Assembly: GCF_910592395.1 (NCBI RefSeq)
Contig: NC_088308.1
Span: 12,541,001-12,605,000 of the forward strand
Source of the DNA: Lineus longissimus
Taxonomy: Eukaryota; Nemertea; Pilidiophora; Heteronemertea; Lineidae
DNA length: 64,000 nucleotides
Direction: 5' to 3'
Position 1 is the first letter of the stretch. Each line of letters opens with the position of its first letter. This document shows, piece after piece, positions 42,408 through 54,518 of this stretch. A model generated the notes under the pieces. It saw only the letters and a program-made list of their open reading frames with translations. It was not told the DNA's origin and searched no databases. A program made the translations under genes and the position numbers.

Positions 42408-44179
42408 AGCTCCGCTGACTGAACGTCAGCTGAGCTTGTCTAATAGCTGTTCGAATGGTGTCCGCCCTTCCATGCATCCATCGACAAAATTGGGCATTTC
42501 ATAACCGTATGACCGAGGCACTTCAAATCTGGGATCTGACATGAGAAGCCAAGGAATCACTGCTGACAGAAAATTTAGCGCGGTTCGACTCAAATTCAGC
42601 TCACCGGCGGGCAATATGCATAAATTACAAAACAATTTTTTGTCGCTTTATTCCAGCAGATAGAAGCTTGAAATAAAGTTGAAGAGCTCTGCATGGTATA
42701 GAAGTTTTGATATAAAATAGGTTAGTTTTGATTTATATCATCAGTTGGCGGTACTGAGCAAAAATTTCATTTGACCCGGGTTGACCCTGGTTTAAATTTC
42801 CCGCCTCGAACTGACATACATTTACATCCCTACTAGAATTGGCCCCCAATATCATCGAGGGTGCTGGTTTCGCTCCAACGCAATGTATAATGTACAGTGA
42901 CTTTCGAACATGGTAGCTAAAAGTGGCAGAGAGGATAAGGAAGGAGATGCACAGTATCAGTTTGCTTGTCCGCTGACGTCATGTGCTCGAAAAAAATGGC
43001 GACCTTTATATTTCGACCGGATTGATTTTAGGTAAGTGACAAATTTTATATTGTAAGCCATTTCTGAAATTAATTCTGGTACGAAATTTCACACATTCAT
43101 AGAAAAGATTCAATTTGTTTATATATGCTCTGTTAATGACGGAATCAACCCAATTTGGTAAAAACAACCTTGGAATCGGGTTGACCCTCTTTGCGAAATA
43201 TTGAAGAGACGATCTCATTATTCAGTGCAGTGTCTCTGTAGAAATGTACAATAAACGCAACATTAAGAAAATGACAAATTTTGCCTCTTTGCACAGCTTG
43301 TTTTTCTAGTCCAAGCTCTTGCTGTCCATCCTTGATGATTCAGCAGTCAATATATTTAATTATTTAACATTTCCACCCACAAGTTATTTTGATATCATGC
43401 TTTTTATCGCCCGACACAACTGGTGGGTTTAATTTATGCACAAGGAGACGAAACGATCATTTGGTAAGTCACTTTCACGTGATACCTTAAGTTGTCAAAA
43501 TGGTGGCAGAGTATCTGATTTGAAATGATGTCAAAGTCCGGCTCTAAAAGATGGATAACTCAACAAATGACTCCTGTCACAAAGCAGAACTAATGTGAAT
43601 AAACAAGACAATGATAACCATCATTCTGAAGTCATCGGAAAAGGTTGACAATGTAAATAAACAGCGCAATTGACGATCTACTCCGGAGACTTGAAATGTC
43701 AACAAACAGTGCAATACACACATGCACACTGTCCAACAGGGGCCGATCATCACACTCTGATTATATTCTCAATAATATTAATGAACTTCCTTGGTCATTA
43801 GAACTTCCTCAGTAGTTCCTAACTTTACCTTGATCAATGATCATTAGCACCTTATCAGTGGTCTATGTGTTATAAAACTTGGCTATCAAAATTAAAATGT
43901 TTTCTCATCATGTTTTACAGGAATAATCTACAGCTGCATTTGAACGGTTTTGGTGACTACATCACATATCACCGAGAGAGAGGAACTGAGTTACACTCGT
44001 ACTCATAGAACCAAAGGAACACCTTGCACCTCCCATCCAACTTCAGTGCTCACCCGCGTGGTCATCAGAAGAACCAGTCAATTCTAGTATTTCTTTCTTT
44101 TTCTCAAAATTGATCGAATAAAGAAAACCGTATGTGGCAGTTGGTTTACCAAAAAATCAAGTGTATCTGTTAAGTTTTT
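42408..44179 (+). mobile_element. Helentron-like element H4, left part (interrupted by H5)
   Basis: The 5' end is TTTTT then AGCTCCGCTGAC TGAAC GTCAGCTGAGCT, an imperfect hairpin. It contains a diverged version of the H1/H2 transcription-unit module and is cut at AAGTTTTT/AC by H5. It probably resumes at 48076 (ACTCATACCCCTTGGTCCTC), matching the uninterrupted order at 57793-57860. Its 3' end was not identified. Confidence 0.65.
42960..44130 (+). ncRNA. Candidate two-exon transcription unit carried by H4
   Basis: A first-exon-like segment with AAAAAATGGCGACC ends in the donor TTTTAG/GTAAGTG at 43032. The acceptor is CATCATGTTTTACAG at 43920. The last exon is homologous to those of H1/H2, with AATAAA at 44117-44122. 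The intron is 888 bp. Sequence has diverged from H1 clearly, yet both splice signals and the polyadenylation signal remain. Confidence 0.42.
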
Positions 44180-44504
44180 ACCCCTCAGCCCATAAAGGCT
44201 AGAGGGGTATTGTCGAGGCGTTCGCTGTCTGTCTGTCCGTCTGTCCGTCTGTCCGTCGGGCCGTTGATCTCGTTTCCGGAGCATATATCCGTAACCATAA
44301 ATGCTGGCCATTTCATCTCTGGGTGGTTTGAAGGTCTTATGGTACCATTGTGCCTTTTGGCAGTTTTGACGGTTTTCGACCTACACTTGGCCCCAGGGGC
44401 GCTTCATGCAAAAAACTACTTTTGGCTATATCTCATGAATTATGCTAGCTAGAATCATGATATTATATATGGTAGGTACTTCTAGCAAAGGTGCATCATA
44501 TATC

Positions 44505-45301
44505 CTCCGGGTTTTTGATTTGACCTCCTTTTCAAGGTCACAGAGGTCAAATGGTATAAACTGGCCGTTAGGATGTAACGATGGCACGTTTCTAAACTGC
44601 AATGACTATTGATAAATTTGGTACACATTTACCCCTTAGTCAGGTGATCTCAGGGACCGAAGTTTGGTCCAATATGATTCACCACTTGACCACCAGGGGG
44701 CAAAATCCAAAAACCTTAAAAATGTGATTATTCCTTAACTTCTTGCCCGATTGCCACCAATTTGATATCATGGGTACATCTAACCACCATACAGTATATG
44801 TCACACAGGTTTTTAATTTGACCTTCTTGTCAAGGTCACAGAGGTCAAATGGCGTAAATTCGCCGTCAGGCCGTAACTATGGCACGTTTCTTAACTGCAA
44901 TGACTATTGATCACAAATTAAGTACACATGTACCCCTTGGTCAGGTGATCTCAGGTACCGAAGTTTGGTGCGATCTGATTTGCCGTTTGGCCTCCAGGGA
45001 GGGGGCCAAATCCGAAATTCTTCAAAATGCCATTATTCCTAGTAATGACTTGCCCGATTGGCACCAATTTTATATCATAGGTACATCTGATTCTAACAAC
45101 CATTCAATGTGTCACCCGGGTCTTCTTTGATTTGACATACTTTTCAAGGTCACAGAGGTCGAATGTACTGTAAATTGGCCATTTTTGGGAAATTGTAATT
45201 GCTTGGACCTACATCAAACCTAACACTACATGACACAATACCATGCTCTTTATCCATCTTTCCTCCACATGAGGTGAGCACAATGGCCCTGGCCATTTCA
45301 T
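44505..45301 (+). mobile_element. R-family core copy nested in H5 (empty-site reference)
   Basis: Almost identical to the two halves of the R element at 12813-16591 but uninterrupted; ACACAGGTTTTTAATTTGACC at 44805-44825 is the empty site for H1. AGGTCACAGAGGTCA occurs at 44535-44549 and 44833-44847. It ends with GAGGTGAGCACA, ATGGCC CT GGCCAT and TTTCATT. Confidence 0.8.
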
Positions 45302-45344
45302 TGATTTGACCTGCTTTTCACGGTCACAGGGTTCAAGTAGCGTA

Positions 45345-47560
45345 AATTGACCATCAGTGGTTTCCGGAACATATATCCGTAACCATAAATGCTGGGCATT
45401 TCATCTCTGGGTGGTTTGAAGGTCTTATGGTACCATTGTGCCTTTTGGCAGTTTTGACAGTTTTCGACCTACACTTGGCCCCATGGGGCGCTTCATGCAA
45501 AAAACTACTTTTGGCTATACCTCATGTATTATGCTAGCTAGAATCATGATATATTTTTACTGAGGACAGTACTCATGAGACTACATCACATAATACCCGG
45601 GTTTTTGATTTGACCTACCTTTCAAGGTCACAGGGGTCAAGTAGCGTAAATTGACCATCAGTGGTTTCCGGAGCATATATCCGTAACCATAAGTGCTGGC
45701 CATTTCATCTCTGGGTGGTTTGAAGGTCTTATGGTACCATTGTGCCTTTTGGCAGTTTTGACGGTTTTCGACCTACACTTGGCCCCAGGGGGCGCTTCAT
45801 GCAAAAAACTACTTTTGGCTATATCTCATGAATTATGCTAGCTAGAATCATGATATTTTTACTGAGGACAGTACTCATGAGACTACATCACATAATACCC
45901 GAGTTTTTGATTTGACCTACTTTTCAAGGTCACAGGGGTCAAGTAGCGTAAATTGACCATCAGTGGTTTCCGGAGCATATATCCGTAACCATAAATGCTG
46001 GCCATTTCATCTCTGGGTGGTTTGAAGGTCTTATGGTACCATTGTGCCTTTTGGCAGTTTTGACGGCTTTCGACCTACACTTGGCCCCAGGGGGCGCTTT
46101 ATGCAAAAAAACTTTTTTGGCTATATCTCATGAATTATGCTAGCTAGAATCATGATATTTTTACTCAGGACAGTACTCATAAGACTATATCACATAATAC
46201 CCGGGTTTTTTGATTTGACCTACTTTTCAAGGTCACAGGGGTCAAGTAGCGTAAATTGACCATTTCGACCTACACTTGGCCTCAGGGGGCGCTTCATGCA
46301 AAAAACTACTTTTGGCTATATCTCATGAATTATGCTGGCTAGAATCATGATATTTTTACTGAGGACAGTACTCATGAGACTACATCACATAATACCCGGG
46401 TTTTTGATTTGACCTACTTTTCAAGGTGACAGGGGTCAAGTAGCGTAAATTGACCATCATTGGTTTCCGGAGCATATATCCGTAACCATAAATGCTGGCC
46501 ATTTCATCTCTGGGTGGTTTGAAGGTCTTATGGTACCATTGTGCCTTTTGGCAGTTTTGACGGTTTTCGACCTACACTTGGCCCCAGGGGCGCTTCATGC
46601 AAAATACTACTTTTGGCTATATCTCATGAATTATGCTAGCTAGAATCATGATATTTTTACTGAGGACAGTACTCATTAGACTACATCACATAATACCCGG
46701 GTTTTTGATTTGACCTACTTTTCAAGGTCACGGGTCAAGTAGCGTAAATTGACCATCAGTGGTTTCCGGAACATATATCCGTAACCATAAATGCTGGGCA
46801 TTTCATCTCTGGGTGGTTTGAAGGTCTTATGGTACCATTGTGCCTTTTGGCAGTTTTGACGGTTTTCGACCTACACTTGGCCCCAGGGGGCGCTTTATGC
46901 AAAAAACTACTTTTGGCTATATCTCATGAATTATGCTAGCTAGAATCATGATATTTTTACTGAGGACAGTGCTCATGAGACTACATCACATAATACCCGG
47001 GTTTTTGATTTGACCTACTTTTCAAGGTCACAGGGGTCAAGTAGCGTAAATTGACCATCAGTGGTTTCCGGAGCATATATCCATAACCATAAATGCTGGC
47101 CATTTCATCTCTGGGTGGTTTGAAGGTCTTATGGTACCATTGTGCCTTTTGGCAGTTTTGACGGTTTTCGACCTACACTTGGCCCCAGGGGGCGCTTCAT
47201 GCAAAAAACTACTTTTGGCTATATCTCATGAATTATGCTAGCTTGAATCATGATATGTTTACTCAGGACAGTACTCATTAGACTACATCACATAATTCCC
47301 GGGTTTTTGATTTGACCTTCTTTTCAAGGTCACAGCGGTCAAATAGCATAAATTGACCATCAGTGGTTTCCGGAGCATATATCCGTAACCATAAATGCTA
47401 GGCATTTCATCTTTGGTTGGTTTGAAGGTCTTATGGTACCATTGTGCGTTTTGGCAGTTTCGACGGTTTTCAACCTACACTTGGCCCCAGGGGGCGCTTC
47501 ATGCGAAAAACTACTTTCGTCTATATCTCAGGAATTATGCTAGCTAAAATCATAATTTTT
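45345..47560 (+). repeat. ~302-bp tandem array, seven to eight units
   Basis: Successive units begin at GTTTCCGGARCATATATCCG (45359, 45662, 45966, 46466, 46764, 47066, 47366), spaced about 300-304 bp; one unit between 46266 and 46466 lacks about 110 bp. Each contains AAGGTCACAGGGGTCAAGTA, GGTACCATTGTGCCTTTTGG and TAGAATCATGATATTTTTAC. Units are highly alike, suggesting recent amplification or homogenisation. A first unit also precedes the nested R copy at 44270. Confidence 0.9.
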
Positions 47561-47564
47561 TTGG

Positions 47565-47960
47565 TATGTGCTTGTTGGGGATGACTAGAGGAAGGTTCCT
47601 TTTGAAAACCAGCTCGTTCTGATTGTCAATATGCTCACAGGGCAGCGTGCTTGAAATCGGTTTCCGTCAATTTCGAGGCGAACCGTTTGTCCGATCAAAT
47701 TCATTTTTGATATGTACGTTGGGGGTGACTAGAGCGAGGTTCCTTTCGAAAACAGGCTCGTTCTGATTCTCAATATGGTCACCAGGGCAACGTGCTTGAA
47801 ATCGGTTTCCGTCAATTTCGAGGAGAACGGCTTGGAGGATGGAATCAATTTTTAGTGAGTGTAGGCCTAATGCAGTTTTGTAAGGGGAAGGTTCCTTTCG
47901 AAAATCAGCGCGATTCGAAATTCAATATGGCCGCCACGCTCACATCCTCAAAATAGGTTT
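47565..47960 (+). repeat. ~120-bp tandem repeats, three units
   Basis: Units share GAGGTTCCTTTYGAAAA-CAG, TCTGATT-TCAATATGG and GTGCTTGAAATCGGTTTCC. The third is more diverged. Related fragments occur at 18500-18590. Confidence 0.75.
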
Positions 47961-48171
47961 CCACAATTTTAATTTCCATATGCAAACTAGCCACTCCACT
48001 AAGCCAACTTCACCATTATCTCACCTTCAACCTTAATAGGCTGAGGGGTTATGCTCGCTTTGCGATGCTATTTTTACTCATACCCCTTGGTCCTCGCCTT
48101 GCACTTTGAAACTCTTTGTTGTCCCTGATGTGAAGCAGATGGCAATTACTGCATGGCTGTCCCGGCTTAGG

Positions 48172-48545
48172 CTGGACCATGTTTACTGGACTAGTTTGTC
48201 ATAACCAACCTACACTTCAAAGGAATTGATGTAAAGGTGCAGACTGTTTCTGGTTGTGGCCATGCATCTACTGGGCTGGTTTTTCGCAACCTCCACTTCA
48301 AAGGATTGCATGTTAAGGTCCTTAACTGTTTGCCCCAATGTTGTGACCACGCATCGACTGGACTGGTTTTTCGCCACCTGCACTTCGAAGGAATTGATAA
48401 AAAGGTCCAGACTACAATTGACTACATGATTTAGTTGTCCTAGGTTGTGACCATGCATCTAATGGACTGGTATGTCTCAAGCTGAACTTTGACGAACTGA
48501 TGTAACGGTCCAGACTGCAGTTACTGGTTGTCTGCTGGGTTGTGA
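48172..48545 (+). repeat. ~85-108-bp tandem repeats, four units
   Basis: Units begin GACCATGYATCTACTGGAC at 48174, 48257, 48341 and 48449 and share CACTTCAAAGGAATTGATG and AAGGTCCAGACT. The minus-strand frame through them repeats with the units and is not considered a gene. Confidence 0.75.
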
Positions 48546-49084
48546 CTCTTGAAGGAACCATCTAAAACTAGTAAGATTTAATCTCTGTGACAACCTTTAA
48601 CTTTTATTCGCACTCATTATGTTAAGTTATGTGAACAATCAGATGGATCCAGCAAAGCTCCTTTTTTTAGCTCAGCTGACCAAAGGTCAGCAAAGCTGGT
48701 TAAATAGCTATTCAGTGTATGTGAGTGAGTGAGTGAGTGAGTGAGTCCATCTGTTCAACTATACCCCAACGTTTTGTAACGACTGAAGCCAGACACTTCA
48801 GATTTATAGTAGTTGTAGATCTTGGTGAACTCTGATCAGAATCCAAAATGAGCGCGATTCGACTTACTTCCTGCGAGCGAGACGCCGTAAAAGAAATTGG
48901 CCTATCTCGGCCTATGCACATCAGAATCAGTCACAATATGCTTTAATATTATGATAAAAATTTTATATAATTATAAATTTTTTAAAAAGTTGAAATTTTG
49001 ATCAGGAGGGGGCGCAACTTGCCTTAGAATATTTTTCGTCAATTGAAATTCCCGCCCAATGACGTCATCTATCGACGAGGTTTA

Positions 49085-50700
49085 CTATTCGCCAGGTATC
49101 AAAATGGCGGCTGCAGATCAACGCTTTCGGTGTTGATGTGGTAAGTAAAATATCAAATTTTTATCCAGCTGTATCTTCGATGTTCATGACGATCGGGTGC
49201 ATCTGTTTTTATCAAAACGTCGGGTAGTGATGGATCTTTTCAAATTTTCCTATAGGTTTTAATCAATTGAAGCCAGAGGTTTTCTTTTGGTACCCGTAGT
49301 TTTATAATTTTCAGAAAATTATTGAAGTGGTGGTTGGTATTTTAGGCCAAATAATTTCGACATTTTGGCAGTAACTTTGCGTTGGATCCCCATCAATTAT
49401 TATATCTGAACTTAGTTTCAAACAGCCTACGCAATGATCATCTCTGTGATATATAACGCATGCATGTAATAATTGATTAATCTGCCTAAAACGCGCCATT
49501 AAAACAGCGAAAGATCTTGATAAACACTCTGGTGGCGGTCACACTGAATAACGACCGGTAGGGCCCGGAGGTTGAATCGGGATTTTTATGCACTTTTAAC
49601 TGTATATGTTGTTTAGATGTATTTCTAACAGTTCTGTAACTTTGATGACCAAGCTTGCAGCCAAAGTTGGTAAAATTGATGCTTGTTTATGGACTGCGCT
49701 AGCGACCGGAGAATTCGCCGTCGGCCATTTTGGCTACGGTCCCTGAGTTGTTGTGGTTGGCAATTTTGCAACAAGTCTCGCCATTTACGTTTGTTTTCTC
49801 CCTGTCTGGTCATTGGCCGTGACAACAATTATTTTGAAAGTCACATTATGACATCGTAGTATGAATTCAACTGCAGTTTTATTACGCAGCAATGTTTTTG
49901 GTTTGTAATCCAGTACTGTCTGTACACTGCGCTGTGCATGGCTGTGCTGTAGGCTGTAAAAAAGACAAAACGATAGCCTAGCCCTATTTTATATAGGCTT
50001 AGAGTATAACTCAACAGGCCTTCATGATTCATTTGATGGACACCTTATTTGATAGTACCTCATCATTAAGTCCAATCGATCCTGTTCTGTCACATGTCGT
50101 AGACGATAGACACTTTTCACCACTCGCTCATCTTTAAGCCCAGCTGTCGGCTCACATCATGTGGGCACGGTTGGAGTGTTATGGTTCAGTCTGTGAGACT
50201 AATTTAAAGAGGTTACACTTTTATTTTGAATTGGAAAACAGCCCACAGGACTGACTTTTCACTGAGAAAAAAAAGTGTGCCCTTCGACGGTTAAGTCTCT
50301 TTCTGGATTTGCTTCCATAGATGCCTTGTTCAGGATATCATCTGACAAATGCCTGATCAAGCACAGACTGTGTCTGGTGGTGTACATTTCCCCGTCTATG
50401 TCACCCGTTTTTATTCAGTCAGTGTTAATTTCTCTTCTCTTTTTTTACAGATTGACTGTTGTTGGTTATTGCAAGAGGAGTCGTTGGCACATTTCAAGTC
50501 CAGTAAATCACTTGCTGTTCCCACATCAGAGTAAGGTGTGCTTACTCGTTTTACTGCTTTCCATTCCAGGAGAGTGTTATCAAATATCTGCCGCAAGGCA
50601 ACAAATATCTGCCGCAAGCCACCAAATATCTGCTGGAAGGCTTCAAATATCTGCGGAAAGGCATCAAATATCTGCCGCACCAATAAAGTTCATTTTGTTA
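49085..50700 (+). ncRNA. Candidate two-exon transcription unit carried by H6
   Basis: The first-exon-like segment includes CAAAATGGCGGCTGC (a YY1-type word often found at transcription starts) and ends in GATGTG/GTAAGTA at 49141. The acceptor is TCTCTTTTTTTACAG at 50450. The last exon contains five ~21-bp CAAATATCTGCCG units (50579-50684) and AATAAA at 50682-50687. The intron is 1.3 kb. The + frame through the 21-bp units is open (repeats of QISA), but no start or family supports a protein. Confidence 0.4.
50579..50684 (+). repeat. 21-bp tandem repeats, five units
   Basis: Units of the type CAAATATCTGCCGCAAGGC-A with few differences, directly before the AATAAA signal of the H6 module. Confidence 0.88.
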
Positions 50701-51219
50701 ACCAACTCTTTATCTTCTTTTCTTCACACAAAAAAGACCATCCCAAACATTTGGCTGCATCCACTTCATCAATATCCAGACAACAGTCGGTTCATTTGAC
50801 CATGTAAAGCACCAGGCCCCACCTCACAAAATACACTGTAATAATTATGTACCTTGTGTCCATGTGCATGTTATTAGTTCCACCTACGCTGCATGAAGAC
50901 AAGGACTCCACTCTTTGACGTCACCACACAACTCCTTGACATCATCACACACCCAACTACTGCAACAGCAATAGAAATAACTTTACGTCATAATAGCAGG
51001 GTGACGTCAACTCAGTACTTCAGCATGCACTGATATAGCAAGAAAGTCTTTCGCATCAGCACTTCTGCGTGCTAGACGTTACAGCTTCACGTTGCCTCAT
51101 GATAACAGGGTACCAACACACACTTGGCCCTTGCCTTCACCTAGCCATTTCAGCTGAGCGCCAGGCCCTTGGGCCTCTTGTTAAAAATTTGGCACGAGTC
51201 TATCTTGGAAACCATTTTT

Positions 51220-51308
51220 AGCTCAGTTTTGTGACTGAAAACTGACCCAGGAAACAAAAGTAAGCATCTTTACACTCAGCTGAGTACCAGACCCATGGGC
51301 CTCTTGTT
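51220..51308 (+). mobile_element. Minimal 89-bp Helentron-like element H7
   Basis: T-tract, then AGCTCAGTTTTGTGACTGAA with CAGTTTT/AAAACTG pairing as the 5' hairpin. Only about 20 bases follow before the 3' end ACTCAGCTGAGTACC, ACCCATGGGCCT and CTTGTT. It is essentially both termini with almost no interior. It could instead be the fused ends of a larger, internally deleted copy. Confidence 0.6.
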
Positions 51309-52405
51309 TTTATCCTTTCCTCAAAATCAAACGGGATTTTAGGGGTATTCTTCAGCGAAGTCATAAGGCCCTTTTGTTTCTGGATATTTCTCATTCATTC
51401 TTGGGACATGAGTAGATAGACTTCATCAAGATTGGTCGAGAAATAAACCGTACAGAGCAGAAAATGTCAGAATTCAATGCACTAAATCGATCTAGACAAA
51501 TGCATTCAATCTTTAGCCCGCTTGGTCATAGACCAATAGGGCTTATGCTGTGCTCGTGATGGTTAGTGGTGTTCTGTCGTGCGTGCGTAAACTTTTTGCA
51601 TTGTCAGCGCTCTACTGGCTTCATTTTCTAACAGATTATTTTCATCTTCCATATGTGCATATATGGGCCGAAGATCTAGGTCAAGGTCGATTTTGAGCGC
51701 AATTCGATTCCTAATTTAGCTACCAGGGGGCTTTTTGTAAAAAATTATAAGTGGCTGTTTGTTAATTGTGCTTTGATCTAGGGTGCTCCATTTTTAGCCT
51801 GCTTGGTCATCACTAAAAAGAAAAGATCCTGTTTGGTTTTGAGGTGATGCCCTTTAAAAACCAAACTTTAAAGAAATCTGACAAGTTGTTCGCCTTCCAG
51901 TGCTCCAAATGATGCGAACATGACATTTACATCATCATCATCATCATCATTAATCATCGAAGGATTTCTCCTGTTGACTATTATTGCAGATAAAATAGAG
52001 CAATGACAGCACATTTTTAACGGGTGTGGTTCTAGGTGTGTTAGCATAAATAATAAATTGTTTTTTTGCAAATTCATTAACACTATTCCACTCCAAATGA
52101 ATATAAGATGCGCCTTGCGATTGGACTACATGTATAATCATGTAATTGAACAAGGTATGAATAAACAGTCTTGGTAGGGTGTATGAAAAAGGAAGACAAG
52201 ACCTAGGACCTCTGAAAATTCATAAAACAAAGACCTAAAGACCCCTGATCAATATTAGTTTTGAAGTTAACCCTTTCAAACCTAAATATATATTGTTTCG
52301 TATCTACCAACATAACCCACCTATATTTCAGTGATAAAAAATCCTCCAGACATGATATTTTCAACTGTTTTTTTCCAACCGGAAATACTCATCCCAGACC
52401 CCTAC
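51309..52405. other. Intron sequence with two solo 5' termini
   Basis: AGCCCGCTTGGTCATAGACC AATAGGGCT (51515-51543, nearly perfect hairpin followed by TATGC) and AGCCTGCTTGGTCATCAC (51796) are 5'-end-like. An (ATC)n tract lies at 51931-51950. A decayed piggyBac-like left end TTAACCCTTTCAAACC is at 52269. No exon seen. Confidence 0.55.
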
Positions 52406-53436
52406 TTTTTGCCACACCATAGGGAAGTCTATGCAGTACCGCAGTGTCTGTCGTGGATATCGTCCTCCGTCGTCTGTATTCTGTTTCAAAAACAGTGGGA
52501 TGTTTCATAACCGCTAGAGCTCTGAACTTGAAACTTAGTACACATGACCCACCACCGGTCAGGTGACCTCTGACACTGGTATTCTGTCTGATTTAAAATC
52601 TCCACTTGGCCACCAGGGGGCCAAGAGTTAAAACCTAAAAAGTGTGATATCTTGCTTATAAGCCACTTGTTTTTGCTATATCTTTGGCTCATCGTAAAGG
52701 AGTCTATACTATACCGCTGTTTCCGTCCTCCTTCGTCCTTGTTGTCATCGTCATCGTTGTTGTCGTTGTCATCTGTATCCTGTTTCAAAAACAGTGGCAC
52801 GTTTCCTAACCGCTTCTGCTATGAACTAGAAACTTTGTACACAGGACGATCATGAAGACTACCAAGGTCAAATGACCTCTGCCAATGAATTTCGATCCAA
52901 TCTGATTCTTGACTTGGCCACCAGGAGGCCAGAAGTGGAAACCTAAAAAGTAGGCTCTCTGAGTGACTCGTTTTCGATAAAATTTTTATGGTAGGTTCTC
53001 CTACCAAGGATTCATGACATATCATAGGGGTTTCTTATTTGATCTAATTTTCAAGGTCACGGAGGTCAAATGGTGTAAGTTGTCCGTTTGAGTGTAACTA
53101 TGGCACGTTTCTTAACCGGTAAAGATATGAACTTGACATCCGCACACATCACTCCCTACATCATGTAACTTTGGACATCGAATTTCAATCTGATCTGATT
53201 CTCGACTTGGCCACCAGGAGGCCAAAAGTAAAATGATAAAGAGTGCAATATCGCGCTTATTAGCGACTTGTTTTCAATGATATTTTTATGGGAGGTACTA
53301 TAAGCAACGATACATCACATGTCATACCCACTTTGGTTTGACCTATATACTATATATGTAGCATATTTTTTAACCAGGATGAATTCCTAACCGCCAAATA
53401 TTTATACGGTGAGCACAATGGCTCTTGGCCATTTAA
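52406..53436 (+). mobile_element. Helentron-like 'R' element with a second 5' end inside
   Basis: 5' end TTTTTGCCACACCATAGGGA; a second, similar 5' end (TTTGGCTCATCGTAAAGGAG) starts at 52683. Core units follow with AAGGTCACGGAGGTCAAATGG at 53051-53071. The 3' end is ATACGGTGAGCACAATGG then CTCTTGGCCATTTAATT. Probably one copy inserted in another. Confidence 0.68.
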
Positions 53437-54204
53437 TTTTTGGCTCACTGTTTTGGCTCACTCTTCGTCGTCTGTATCCTGTGTGGCACGTTTCTTAACC
53501 ACTTGTGCTATGAACTTGAAACTTTGTACACATTATGACCTAGGTCACATGACCTCTGACAGCCAATTTCGGTCCGGTGTGATTCTTCACCTGGTCACCA
53601 GGGGGCTAAAACCAAAAACTTAAAAAATGCGATAACTCGTTTATTACTGATTTGTTTTTGCTAAAAATCTTATGGTGGGTATCCCTAGCAAGGATACATC
53701 ACATATCTTACAGGTTTTTGATTTGACCTCCTTTTCAAGGTCACAGAGGTCAAATGGCGTAAATTGGCCGTCAGGCCGTAACTATGGCACATTTCTTAAC
53801 CGCAATGACTATTGATCACAAATTAAGTACACATGTACCCCTTGGTCAGGTGATCTCAGGTACTGAAGTTTGGTGCGATCTGATTTGCTGTTTGGCGTCC
53901 AGGGAGGGGGCCAAATTCAAAATTCTTCAAGATGCTATTATTCCTTAATTACTTGCCCGATTGGCACCAATTTAATATCATTGGTACATCTAATTCTAAC
54001 AACCATTCAATGTGTCACCCAGGTCTTTTTTGAATTGACCTACTTTCAAGGTCACAGAGGTCAAATGTACTGTAAATTGGCCATTTTGTGGAAATTGTAA
54101 TTGCTTGGACCTACATCAAACCTAACACTTCATGACACAATACCATGCTCTTCAACCATCTTTCCTCCACATGAGGTGAGCAGAATGGCCCTGGCCATTT
54201 CATT
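53437..54204 (+). mobile_element. Helentron-like 'R' element
   Basis: TTTTTGGCTCACTGTTTTGG and a CTTCGTCGTCTG tract at the 5' side. AGGTCACAGAGGTCA at 53738-53752 and 54049-54063. The 3' end is GAGGTGAGCAGA, ATGGCC CT GGCCAT, TTTCATT. It sits directly against the previous R element. Confidence 0.75.
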
Positions 54205-54518
54205 ATTAGAACATTTTAAGCATTTTCCGTAGGCTTTCCAAATGATGTGAATGAAAAGGGCATTTGACCCTGCAGGAAAAGGGTCGGCTCACAAAAGGGA
54301 GAACAAATTATTTTGGGATAAATGTTCCTTCACCACCTGTACATTATGCATAACAAGCTCACCTATTGCCCAGATAAGATTTTTCGTCCTTTGAATCCCT
54401 AAATAAATCATCACCCACAGAATCGTCTTTAGCGAATAACTCATCTAAAGCCTCTGCAGCTGTCACATAGGCAGCAATTTAGCTCGGTATCATGAACAAC
54501 ATTTTCATGTGATTTCAG
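54205..54518. other. Intron sequence before exon 8
   Basis: Nothing recognised besides the exon 8 acceptor tract. Confidence 0.45.

Larger units (their letters stand above)
44180..48075 (+). mobile_element. Helentron-like element H5 with internal 302-bp satellite
   Basis: The 5' end is T-tract, then the hairpin ACCCCTCAGCC CATAAA GGCTAGAGGGGT and a GTCTGTCTGTCCGTCTG tract. The 3' end is GGCTGAGGGGTTATGCTCGC then TTTGCGATGC and TATTTTT. CCCCTCAGCC at the 5' side is inverted as GGCTGAGGGG near the 3' end. The homologous uninterrupted sequence at 57793-57803 (AAGTTTTTACTCA) shows insertion without target duplication. Inside are a nested R-family copy (44505-45301), the 302-bp array (45345-47560) and three ~120-bp units (47565-47960). 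Confidence 0.78.
48669..51182 (+). mobile_element. Helentron-like element H6
   Basis: The 5' end is a T-tract, then hairpin AGCTCAGCTGACC AAA GGTCAGCAAAGCT and a (GTGA)n tract at 48720-48747. The 3' end is CAGCTGAGCGCC, AGGCCCTTGGGCCT and CTTGTT. GCTCAGCTG is inverted between the ends. Length is 2.5 kb, non-autonomous. It carries a transcription-unit-like module different in sequence from H1/H2/H4. Confidence 0.75.

Noticed and set aside
48210-48458. Minus-strand frame with repeated FEVQVAKNQ-like peptide
   Set aside because: Product of the underlying tandem DNA repeat.
45345-48545. CRISPR-like array
   Set aside because: Units are contiguous ~302-bp and ~100-bp tandem repeats without unique spacers, in a eukaryotic intron.
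50275-50807. 174-codon frame through the H6 last exon as a protein
   Set aside because: Open because of 21-bp repeats; crosses a splice acceptor and has no family motif.
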